Positions 8,713 through 15,703 of a stretch of 28,959 nt of DNA are shown here, piece after piece. The stretch is taken from positions 1 to 28,959 of the forward strand of contig JADFYA010000004.1 of NCBI GenBank assembly GCA_015233285.1, read 5' to 3'. This stretch comes from Deltaproteobacteria bacterium (GTDB lineage Bacteria; Desulfobacterota; JADFXK01). The translations under genes were made by a program, and so were the position numbers. Below the pieces are notes generated by a model, which saw nothing but the letters and a program-made list of their open reading frames with translations, was not told where the DNA came from and did no database searches. Within the stretch, counting starts at the first letter, position 1, and every line of letters begins with the position of its first letter.

Positions 8713-9138
8713 TATATTTTCGGTCAACTAACCCCCTAAATTGTGTCCCCGCTTAGACCCCCCCGGTCGAGAGCAGCATTATTAACATATATCCGCCAGG
8801 CGGATGAGATTCAGATAGGTCAGGGTCTCATCCGTCCGGCGCCAAGTCCACCTTTCCCGCTTCACCCTCCGGCCCTTCCATTTACACCTCGTAAAAAAAG
8901 CTGACACTTCAAAACTAAGGACGCGCCCTCAGGCCAAACCCGGCGACCGATTTATCTAATTCTTTTAAATTTGTTCCGGTCACCCTGAGTTGGTGCGAAC
9001 ATTGCTTACAAGCTTATATTAGACCATGGGACCAAAGGATGGGGGCCCGGAATGGTCATCGATTCCTGAAGTTCGGACCCGGCAGTTACAAGGTCTTGGC
9101 GTCGGGTGGGCATACTCGCAATGAGGGAGGTCGATTCC
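8713..9138 (+). other. Intergenic region with long hairpin and possible sigma-54 promoter
   Basis: The region holds an imperfect 15-bp stem (8795-8809 with 8826-8840, 13 of 15 paired, 16-nt loop) not followed by a T-run, and a sigma-54-like site at 8991-9006. No gene is seen. Confidence 0.5.
8991..9006 (+). promoter_or_regulatory. Possible sigma-54 promoter for the receiver gene at 9139
   Basis: TGGTGCGAACATTGCT keeps GG (8992-8993), a 10-base gap and TTGC(T), but the -24 element is TGGTGC rather than TGGCAC. It is weaker than the two promoters in the divergent region. Confidence 0.45.
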
Positions 9139-9546
9139 ATGAATGATCGGTTCACCATCTTGGTAGCTGATCGAAACCGATACGTCCGAGATTTTCTCCG
9201 CCGTGAATTTGCCGCAGCCGGATACCGGGTGGTGGTAGCCAAAGACGCCATCGAGCTACGGCGGCTTATCCAACGGTGCCGGCCACTTCATCTTCTCGTT
9301 TTAGATTTGGAGATTCCTTATATGGGCGGGGTTACCGTGTTGGAACAAATCAGGCTGGAGTACCCCTCCTTGCCCGTAATTCTTCATATGTTCATGACGG
9401 AGGAGATGAGCCATCCCGCTTTCCAAGATGTTGCGGCAGTGGTAGAAAAGAGTGGCAATCCTGATGAATTGATGCGGACGGTGAGCCAGGCTTTGCGCCG
9501 CCGGTATCCTCAAGACTTTGTGGCGGAGCATGCAGAAGTGCTGTAA
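9139..9546 (+). CDS. Single-domain response regulator (receiver only)
   Basis: 135 residues from the ATG at 9139, chosen because GGGAGG lies eight bases upstream; a longer frame from 9106 lacks one. It is a receiver domain with no output domain: LVADRNRY (one acidic residue instead of the usual pair), phospho-acceptor Asp in LVLDLEIPYMGG, and Lys in VVEKSG. The Thr/Ser switch position after strand 4 is replaced (LHMFM). It may act as a phosphate sink or bind a partner protein. It sits between the two TauE modules and has no adjacent kinase on its own side; the kinase at 10067 is the nearest candidate. Confidence 0.82.
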   Translation: MNDRFTILVADRNRYVRDFLRREFAAAGYRVVVAKDAIELRRLIQRCRPLHLLVLDLEIPYMGGVTVLEQIRLEYPSLPVILHMFMTEEMSHPAFQDVAAVVEKSGNPDELMRTVSQALRRRYPQDFVAEHAEVL

Positions 9547-9550
9547 TGGC

Positions 9551-9655
9551 GTTACGGGTTACGGGTTCCGAGTTGGAGGTACCCCCCCGGTTAGCCGAGT
9601 AAATTGTTATCGGCTAGACCCTCCAACTCGTAAACCGCAACTCGTAAACCGCAAC
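9551..9655. repeat. Facing heptamer arrays forming a long hairpin (locus 1)
   Basis: 9551-9578 reads as four consecutive 7-mers: GTTACGG, GTTACGG, GTTCCGA, GTTGGAG. 9621-9655 reads as five complementary-type 7-mers: CTCCAAC, TCGTAAA, CCGCAAC, TCGTAAA, CCGCAAC. The arrays pair with each other, and an inner exact repeat TAGCCGA (9592-9598) / TCGGCTA (9610-9616) extends the structure. It starts four bases after the receiver stop. Confidence 0.7.
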
Positions 9656-9656
9656 C

Positions 9657-10032
9657 CAATGTCATTGATTTAAGCGGGCGAACAATCGTGCTAACTTTTT
9701 TAAAATAGTTCATTCTGAATAAGCCCCAACGGGGCGCTTTATGTTAGCCCAGGGCAACGCCCTGGGAAATACGGCAGGTTACGTGTCAGCAGGATGGTCA
9801 GGAGGTCGGCCGGCTCCCAAAGTCATCTCCTTTTAATGGGATATCCAGCTACGGCTGAGGTGCTGGATTGCCAAGGATTTTATGTGGGCATTATAGGTTA
9901 TTTTGTATAGTCACAGCCTATACCCAGAGCGTTGCCGCTGGGCTAACCTAGAGCGCCCCTTCAGGGCTTAATCGGAATTGACCATTTATTAGATAGGATC
10001 CGATGCCCCTGCACCTTAAGTCAATGACATTG
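9657..10032. mobile_element. 376-bp MITE-like fold-back element
   Basis: The ends are an 18-bp terminal inverted repeat with one mismatch (left arm 9657-9674 starting CAATGTCATTGA, right arm 10015-10032 ending TCAATGACATTG). A 10-bp direct repeat AACCGCAACC flanks it (9647-9656 and 10033-10042), as expected for a target duplication. Inside, a second pair of arms (about 9718-9766 and 9922-9972) is inverted and contains nested hairpins such as CCCAGGGC-AAC-GCCCTGGG. There is no ORF or transposase. The insertion appears to split a heptamer array. Confidence 0.6.
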
Positions 10033-10066
10033 AACCGCAACCGGCAACTTGCAAACTGAGCAGGCA

Positions 10067-11866
10067 ATGACGAAAGAACAATACTATTCCTTATTAACCA
10101 GAAGAATGATTCTAATCGTGATGTTGGTGTCGTTTGCCCCGCTCGTCCTGATTATGGGCCTAACCGGTTATAATTTCCATACATCATATAAAAACAAGGT
10201 TATCGACCACTTAGAAGAAATCGTCAGAAAGCATAAACAGCATGTCGACGATTTTCTAATGGAAAAATTAGCTGATCTCAATGTGCTGGCCTCTTCATTT
10301 AGTCCTGAGGTGCTGAGCCAAGAAAAATTTCTGCAGGAGTTGTTAGGCCATCTTAGGAAGGGGGGCGGCGGCACTTTCTCTGATTTAGGCCTGGTGGACG
10401 AACAGGGTATCCAGGTGGCTTATGCCGGGCCGTTTAATCTGGGCCGGGCCAATTACATGGCCGCCGAGTGGTTTATTGAGTCTAAACGAAGTAGTTACTA
10501 TATCAGCGACGTATTTTTGGGCCTTAGGGGCATCCCTCATTTTGTCATCGCGGTTAAGAAAGACTGGCAAGGCCGGCAATGGATATTTAGAGCCACCATT
10601 GATTTTGACTCTTTTAACCGGTTGGTGGAGAATATTCACATCGGAAAAACAGGCATGGCCTTTATCATTAGTAAGGCTGGCGCCTTCCAGACCAAACCGC
10701 GGATGGATATCCGGGCCGAAAAAGACATGCTTTTAGATTTTATCCGGAAACAAAAAATCGGGACGGAAGGAAAGCCGCCTAAAGAAGACCGTCTTGATGC
10801 TCCAATTTTAGCTCAGAACAATTTCGCGGCCGGGGATGTGCTGGTCGTTTCTCCCGATCAGCAGCCTTTGAATCAACATATGATTTATTTTATCTCGCCA
10901 CTCAAAAATGGAGAATGGTTTTTAATCTACCGGCAGGACGAAGGTGATGCTTTTTCGGATTTATATCGGGCCCGGACACTGGCTTTCGGTATTTTTTTGT
11001 TGGGTGGTCTGGTTATTACAGTTACGGCATTTCTTTTGTCTAAGCGAATGGTCAATCGGATCGCCCGGGCTGACCGTGAAAAAGAGATGATGAACGAGCA
11101 GGTCATCGAAACAGGCAAGCTGGCTTCGTTAGGTGAATTGGCCGCCGGGATCGCCCATGAGATAAACAATCCGGTGGCGATCATGGTTGAGGAGGCGGGA
11201 TGGATTCAAGACATGCTGGAGGCGGATGAGTTTAAGCAGAGCGAGGATTATGAGGAGATGCAGAGGGCGGTTAATCAAATCCGGACCCAGGGAGGGCGAT
11301 GTAAAGAGATCACCCACAAACTCCTCAGCTTTGCCCGGCGGACAGATCCGGCCGTGAAAGAAGTTCAACTGAACTCTATGGTTAACGAGATGGCCGATTT
11401 CTCAGAGCAACGGGCCAAGTATTCGAATGTCGTGTTTCAGCTTGATTTAGCTCCGGATATACCTCCGATTGCCGCTTCTCCCTCTGAGATCCAGCAGGTG
11501 TTGCTGAATTTCGTTAATAACGCCATCGATGCTATGAACGAAAAAGGTGGCGTTTTAACTATGACTACCCGCCGTGAAAACGATTTCATTGTCCTAAACG
11601 TGTCCGATACCGGTCAGGGGATCCCCCAGGCGAATCTGCAGCGCATTTTTGATCCTTTTTTTACCACCAAGCCGGTGGGCAAGGGAACCGGCCTCGGCCT
11701 GTCTATTTGCTATGGAATTATTGAAAAAATGGGCGGTCGAATCAGCGTCAACAGCGCGGTCGGAGTGGGGACCACATTCCACATTCACCTCCCGGTGGTC
11801 AGGGAAGAGGACGATGAGGAGGAAGAACCGCAGGCCGATTCAGCGACATATACATACTTTGACTAG
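10067..11866 (+). CDS. Membrane sensor histidine kinase
   Basis: 599 residues from the ATG at 10067. A TTG 18 bases earlier is in frame but lies inside a heptamer repeat, so I reject it. TM1 is at ~13-36, an extracytoplasmic Cache-type sensor at ~37-300, and TM2 at ~304-324. HisKA has the H-box [14 protein letters not shown] (His364 in this numbering). The HATPase_c domain has the N-box [11 protein letters not shown]1 [10 protein letters not shown]-box FDPFFTT and G2 [10 protein letters not shown], ending in an acidic tail. All residues for autokinase activity are present. Three receiver proteins follow directly, then the second TauE permease, so this is the likely sensor for module B. Confidence 0.92.
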   Translation: MTKEQYYSLLTRRMILIVMLVSFAPLVLIMGLTGYNFHTSYKNKVIDHLEEIVRKHKQHVDDFLMEKLADLNVLASSFSPEVLSQEKFLQELLGHLRKGGGGTFSDLGLVDEQGIQVAYAGPFNLGRANYMAAEWFIESKRSSYYISDVFLGLRGIPHFVIAVKKDWQGRQWIFRATIDFDSFNRLVENIHIGKTGMAFIISKAGAFQTKPRMDIRAEKDMLLDFIRKQKIGTEGKPPKEDRLDAPILAQNNFAAGDVLVVSPDQQPLNQHMIYFISPLKNGEWFLIYRQDEGDAFSDLYRARTLAFGIFLLGGLVITVTAFLLSKRMVNRIARADREKEMMNEQVIETGKLASLGELAAGIAHEINNPVAIMVEEAGWIQDMLEADEFKQSEDYEEMQRAVNQIRTQGGRCKEITHKLLSFARRTDPAVKEVQLNSMVNEMADFSEQRAKYSNVVFQLDLAPDIPPIAASPSEIQQVLLNFVNNAIDAMNEKGGVLTMTTRRENDFIVLNVSDTGQGIPQANLQRIFDPFFTTKPVGKGTGLGLSICYGIIEKMGGRISVNSAVGVGTTFHIHLPVVREEDDEEEEPQADSATYTYFD

Positions 11867-11895
11867 TTTATTTGGATACCCGGGGAGGAAGTCAC

Positions 11896-12330
11896 ATGAA
11901 CAAGACGTTGGTCTTGCTGGTCGATGACGAAGTTCCTTTTGTAGAGACGATGAGCAAACGTTTGACCAAGAGAGAGTTGGACGTCCTGACCGCATTCAGC
12001 GGTCCTGAAGCCTTAAAACAACTCGACGAACACCCCGACGTGGACGTGGCCGTTTTGGGGGTCAAGATGCCCGGAATGGACGGGATTGAGACCCTAAGAG
12101 AAATAAAAAGACTTCATCCTTCGGTGGAAGTGGTCATGTTGACCGGCTACGGGACTATCGAAAGCGCCATCGACGGGATGAAACAAGGGGCCTTTGATTT
12201 CATGGTCAAACCCTGCGATATGGACCTGTTGATGAACAAGATTAAGGAAGCGAAGAATAAAAAGACCCAGCACGAACAAAAAATAATTGAAGCTAAGAAT
12301 CTGGAAATTATTTTGCGAAAGGGCAATTAG
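11896..12330 (+). CDS. Receiver-domain protein lacking the phospho-acceptor Asp
   Basis: 144 residues from the ATG at 11896 (GGGGAGGAA upstream). The fold is a normal receiver: acidic pair Asp10-Asp11, MLTGYG with the switch Thr, and MVKPCD with the conserved Lys. At the phosphorylation site the sequence is AVLGVKMPGMDG: Gly55 (codon GGG at 12058-12060) replaces the invariant Asp. It therefore probably cannot be phosphorylated normally and may be a decoy or fixed-state binding protein. The C-terminus is a Lys/Glu-rich helix. It starts 29 bp after the kinase gene. Confidence 0.85.
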   Translation: MNKTLVLLVDDEVPFVETMSKRLTKRELDVLTAFSGPEALKQLDEHPDVDVAVLGVKMPGMDGIETLREIKRLHPSVEVVMLTGYGTIESAIDGMKQGAFDFMVKPCDMDLLMNKIKEAKNKKTQHEQKIIEAKNLEIILRKGN

Positions 12331-12340
12331 GGATAGGCCT

Positions 12341-12763
12341 ATGAATTCCCTTAAGATTGATCCTCATGAGCCCATCCGGTTGTTGTTAATTGATAATGAT
12401 ATTAATTACTTAAATGTTTTGGCCCGGAGGCTTGGCCGGCGGAATATGAGCGTCGTCCCGACGGTCAGCGGAAGCCGGGGTATTCAGGTCCTCCGTAAAG
12501 AAGATTTTGACACCGCGGTCGTGGACCTGAAGACAGAAGATGTGGATGGGCTTGAATTAGTAAAGATATTTAAGAAAATGGCGCCAGCGATGCCGGTCAT
12601 CCTGCTCGCCGGTCATGGTTCGGAACATGTGGCCCGGCAAGGCATGATTTTGGGGGCCGTTGATTACCTGACTAAACCATGTGAATTGGGAGAGTTGGTA
12701 GAGAAAATCCGGCAAGCGGCCGCCGGTGGAACCGGTTCGCAGGTAGGGCGGATGAAGGATTGA
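12341..12763 (+). CDS. Single-domain response regulator
   Basis: 140 residues from the ATG at 12341, ten bases after the previous stop. A longer upstream frame overlaps the previous gene and is less likely. It is a receiver with LLLIDNDINY (acidic site), phospho-acceptor Asp in TAVVDLKTEDVDG, LLAGHG in place of the usual Thr-containing switch, and YLTKPCE with the conserved Lys. The usual MPGMDG loop is altered to TEDVDG. There is no DNA-binding domain. It is the second of three receivers behind the kinase at 10067. Confidence 0.83.
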   Translation: MNSLKIDPHEPIRLLLIDNDINYLNVLARRLGRRNMSVVPTVSGSRGIQVLRKEDFDTAVVDLKTEDVDGLELVKIFKKMAPAMPVILLAGHGSEHVARQGMILGAVDYLTKPCELGELVEKIRQAAAGGTGSQVGRMKD

Positions 12764-12875
12764 ACAGCGTACGTTTTTAAGAAGATTTGTATACGGTAAT
12801 TTAATGTGGCCTGGAGCCGGGGCGATAGAGCAAAGCTGGGTGGGATGCCGACCCGGCAAGTGGAGGTAAGCCGAA

Positions 12876-13292
12876 ATGGAAGGGATGAAAGTATTGTTTG
12901 TTGACGACGAAGTAGAGTTTTTGGACACCCTGCTGAAGCGGATGCGAAAGCGCCATGTTGATGTCACAGGCGTTAACAACGGCGAGCAGGCCTTGGCCGC
13001 CTTGACCCGGAATCCGGTGGACGTGGTGGTGCTCGATGTCAGAATGCCGGGAATGGACGGCATCCAGGTGCTGGGAGAGATCAAAAAAAGCTGGCCCCTG
13101 ACCGAGGTGATTATGTTGACCGGCCATGCCTCGCTGGAGGTGGCGAAAGAGGGAATGGAAAGCGGGGCTTTCGACTATCTGATGAAGCCGATCAATATTG
13201 ATGAGTTACTTTACAAGCTGCAAGATGCTTTTCAGAAGAAATCCATACACGAGAAGAAAATCAAAAATATAGAGGAGGTGATCAGGACCTGA
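12876..13292 (+). CDS. Canonical single-domain response regulator
   Basis: 138 residues, with GGAGGTAAG ahead of the ATG. All receiver signature residues are present: FVDDE acidic pair, phospho-acceptor Asp in VVVLDVRMPGMDG, MLTGHA with Thr, and YLMKPIN with Lys. A short Lys-rich helical tail (KKSIHEKKIKNIEEV) follows; there is no output domain. It is the best phosphorylation target of the three receivers, and closely resembles the one at 11896 except for that protein's missing Asp. It lies 214 bp before the TauE permease of module B. Confidence 0.88.
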   Translation: MEGMKVLFVDDEVEFLDTLLKRMRKRHVDVTGVNNGEQALAALTRNPVDVVVLDVRMPGMDGIQVLGEIKKSWPLTEVIMLTGHASLEVAKEGMESGAFDYLMKPINIDELLYKLQDAFQKKSIHEKKIKNIEEVIRT

Positions 13293-13311
13293 CTTCTAAT
13301 TGACGGTAATC

Positions 13312-13331
13312 CAGGTTATCCTGATAACCTG
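13312..13331. promoter_or_regulatory. 20-bp perfect palindrome upstream of TauE copy B, candidate operator
   Basis: CAGGTTATC at 13312-13320, two bases CT, then GATAACCTG at 13323-13331. A 2-base centre is too tight for an RNA hairpin loop without opening the stem and no T-run follows. A dimeric repressor or activator site is more likely than a terminator. It lies ~175 bp before the permease ATG. The rest of the 13293-13506 spacer shows nothing else clear. Confidence 0.5.
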
Positions 13332-13506
13332 TCGGTATTTGTCGGAACGAGCGAAAAGCCTTGCATCGGGGCAAAGATTCAGGCCATTCAGGAGGTTAGG
13401 AGCCAGGCCGGGATTCAAACTCTGAGCCGTTCAGCCGTCAACTAATTAATCAGTGGCGCGTATTTCTTTCAAGAGTCAATAACTAATCAAAAGGAGTGCC
13501 AAAAAA

Positions 13507-14790
13507 ATGAATTTCTTCAAACAATGGGGCCAATTCATGATGATGGGCGCCAGAGCCCATGCCAAGTGGGAACTGGAGATGTCCAATAACATAATGAAAG
13601 ACCGCAAGCGACTTTTGATATTAGGGCTGTTGCTTGTACCTATTCTTTTAGGGGGGATTGCTTTTGCCGACCAACTCGGTGACGCCATTCCGAAAATGAT
13701 AGGAGATAAAAAGGCTTATAGCCCGGCATTCTTTACCGCAGGCATTTTTATTGCTTCCATCCTGATCGGCCTGGGGGCCGGGCTCATTACCGGCTGTATC
13801 GGCGCCGGCGGCGGATTTATCATCGCTCCGGCCTTGATGAGCGCCGGGATCAAAGGTATCTTGGCCGTGGGGACCGACTTGTTTCATATCTTCGCCAAGG
13901 CCATCATGGGGAGCGTCATCCACCGGAAGTTAGGAAATATTTCAGTGCCTCTGGCCTTGATTTTTCTCTTAGGAGCCATCGTCGGGGCCACCACCGGCGG
14001 GGTCATCAACCGTTGGTTGTATGATTTGAACCCGATCGCCAGTGATGCTTTTATTACCACGATTTACGTCTTGATGTTGGGTATCCTGGGCTGCTATGCT
14101 CTGCTCGACTTCCTCAAAGCCAGTAAGGCTCCCGGAGGTGGGGGTAGCGCCCACGGCGGCAAGGACGAAGGAGCCCAAATGGGCTCGCTCCCGAAAAAAC
14201 TCCAATCAATGACCATTCCGCCGATGATCACTTTTGATCAAGGTCTGGTTCCGGGTGGCCGCCGCATCTCCGCCTTGTTCCTGGTCTTGAGCGGTGGCCT
14301 GGTCGGTCTATGTGCATCCATCATGGGCGTTGGTGGCGGTTTCCTAACCTTCCCCATTTTTGTTTATGTCTTGGGTGTGTCCTCTATGACCACGGTGGGC
14401 ACCGATATCTTTCAGATTATTTTCACCGCCGGTTACGCCGCCATCTCTCAATATGCCATTTTTGGGTTTATCTTCTACACTCTGGCCATGGGCATGCTCC
14501 TGGGGTCTTTGCTGGGCATCCAAATTGGGGCCTTGGTCACCAAAGTGGTTAAGGGAATTACCATCCGGGGATTTTATGCCATGGCCGTCTTGGCCGGTTT
14601 CGTTAATCGAGTTTTTGCCTTGCCGACCAAGCTGGGGGAGATGGATATTATCCCCATTTCAAAATCAACCGGAGCGGTTCTTGAGTCCATCGGTGTTTAT
14701 GCCTTCTTCATCGTCATCGGCATATTCGCGGTCTGGGTAATCGGCACCTTCCTTAAGAATATTCCCCTGCTCAAGGGAGAGGAGGCTTAA
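13507..14790 (+). CDS. TauE/SafE-family anion permease (copy B)
   Basis: 427 residues, longer than copy A because of an N-terminal extension. Residues 1-35 are polar and amphipathic with several Met; a hydrophobic helix follows at ~36-54 and an extracytoplasmic stretch to ~74. The two TauE repeats carry GCIGAGGGF (96-104) with GTDLFH (122-127), and IMGVGGGFL (272-280) with GTDIFQ (298-303). A Gly-rich charged loop (~205-250) lies between the halves. AAAAGGAG precedes the ATG. The next gene starts two bases after the stop, so the two are translationally linked. Family transport chemistry is as for copy A; substrate unknown. Confidence 0.92.
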   Translation: MNFFKQWGQFMMMGARAHAKWELEMSNNIMKDRKRLLILGLLLVPILLGGIAFADQLGDAIPKMIGDKKAYSPAFFTAGIFIASILIGLGAGLITGCIGAGGGFIIAPALMSAGIKGILAVGTDLFHIFAKAIMGSVIHRKLGNISVPLALIFLLGAIVGATTGGVINRWLYDLNPIASDAFITTIYVLMLGILGCYALLDFLKASKAPGGGGSAHGGKDEGAQMGSLPKKLQSMTIPPMITFDQGLVPGGRRISALFLVLSGGLVGLCASIMGVGGGFLTFPIFVYVLGVSSMTTVGTDIFQIIFTAGYAAISQYAIFGFIFYTLAMGMLLGSLLGIQIGALVTKVVKGITIRGFYAMAVLAGFVNRVFALPTKLGEMDIIPISKSTGAVLESIGVYAFFIVIGIFAVWVIGTFLKNIPLLKGEEA

Positions 14791-14792
14791 TC

Positions 14793-15482
14793 ATGATTGC
14801 GCACAAAAAAGAATTTTTTGGTGGAGTTGCGTTGATGGTCGCCTTTTTGGTGGTGTTGCTAATCTTCTTTCTACCGATTTACGGCGGCGGCAAAAACGGA
14901 CTAGACTACTTAGATTCGCTATATAATTCCATTTCAAAGGGGTCGGCCTATTATATCCCCAAAGTAAAAAAAGACAACGAACCATTTAAAGCCAAGAATA
15001 TCGAGTTGATCTTGACCATGGTTAGCCCCAATCAGGCTCAGGAATCCGTCGGTCTGTTGGCCAAATCCGGAGCGACCGCCACGGCTATGGGAGATAAATT
15101 GACCATCGGCGGGAGCCTGGGAAAGATCTTGGCCAATTGTCTGGATGATTCGGATGACATGTTCCATAACAACGGGGCCAAGGTCAAAGACAAATATGGA
15201 TATGATGAAAAAAAGGTCCTATACAATTGGTACACAATGTTGAAGTCGATGGATAAGGAAATGAAAAAGACAGGCCTTTACCCCGAAGCCAAGTTCGTCA
15301 CCACGGTTTCCAAACGGGCGGTCGAATGCTCATTTAATTATTACAAAATTGAGCCGCAGAGCATCTCCAGCAAGATGGGGATGGTCATTTTTTCCCTGCT
15401 TTTCTATGTCATCTATACCCTGTGGTATGGTTACGCCATCATGTTTATGTTTGAAGGATGGGGGCTCAAGTTGGGCCACTAA
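14793..15482 (+). CDS. Two-pass membrane protein with periplasmic domain, TauE partner
   Basis: 229 residues. TM1 is at ~11-31, an extracytoplasmic domain of ~160 residues (Lys/Asp-rich, with Cys in LANCLDDSDD and AVECSFNYY that could pair) follows, then TM2 at ~197-218 and a short C-terminal tail. The start is two bases after the permease stop, with GAGAGGAGG inside the end of the permease gene. Tight coupling suggests a permanent complex with TauE copy B, comparable to the small membrane and periplasmic proteins beside copy A. No known family is recognised. Confidence 0.82.
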   Translation: MIAHKKEFFGGVALMVAFLVVLLIFFLPIYGGGKNGLDYLDSLYNSISKGSAYYIPKVKKDNEPFKAKNIELILTMVSPNQAQESVGLLAKSGATATAMGDKLTIGGSLGKILANCLDDSDDMFHNNGAKVKDKYGYDEKKVLYNWYTMLKSMDKEMKKTGLYPEAKFVTTVSKRAVECSFNYYKIEPQSISSKMGMVIFSLLFYVIYTLWYGYAIMFMFEGWGLKLGH

Positions 15483-15493
15483 CTGATTCCGGC

Positions 15494-15525
15494 CTGGGCC
15501 GTTTTCCTTAATGGAGGCGGCCCAG
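15494..15525 (+). terminator. Hairpin after the TauE copy B operon
   Basis: CTGGGCCG (15494-15501) pairs with CGGCCCAG (15518-15525), beginning 12 bases after the stop codon. The following bases are not a clean T-run, so termination strength is uncertain. Confidence 0.5.
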
Positions 15526-15681
15526 CTTGTCACTTGTTGCTTGTCACTTGTTGCTTGTTACTTGTTGCTGGTTGGATATTACCCAATTTTAATTTAAATA
15601 GCCCTATAGTCATCGAGCACAAACTAACGACGTGTAACTTGAAACGTGTAACTTGAAACGAGCAACCAGAAACCAGAAACC
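15526..15681. repeat. Facing heptamer arrays (locus 2)
   Basis: 15526-15574 is seven consecutive 7-mers (CTTGTCA, CTTGTTG, CTTGTCA, CTTGTTG, CTTGTTA, CTTGTTG, CTGGTTG). 15630-15681 is seven more in the opposite sense (ACGTGTA, ACTTGAA, ACGTGTA, ACTTGAA, ACGAGCA, ACCAGAA, ACCAGAA, then ACC). The 55-bp spacer is AT-rich. The second array ends 22 bases before the gene start chosen at 15704. Confidence 0.8.
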
Positions 15682-15703
15682 TTTTTTGCCGCATAGAGAC
15701 GTT

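Noticed and set aside
8795..8840. Hairpin as a rho-independent terminator of the TauE operon
   Set aside because: The stem is good but no T-run follows, so I list it only as intergenic structure.
10049..10066. TTG start for the module B kinase
   Set aside because: It lies in repeat sequence; the ATG at 10067 is more likely.
15526..15681. CRISPR-like array
   Set aside because: The units are 7 bp and contiguous, with no unique spacers and no cas genes.
15653..15703. TTG start extending paralogue B by 17 residues
   Set aside because: The extra codons are heptamer repeat (locus 2). The ATG at 15704 gives an N-terminus and length comparable with paralogue A.
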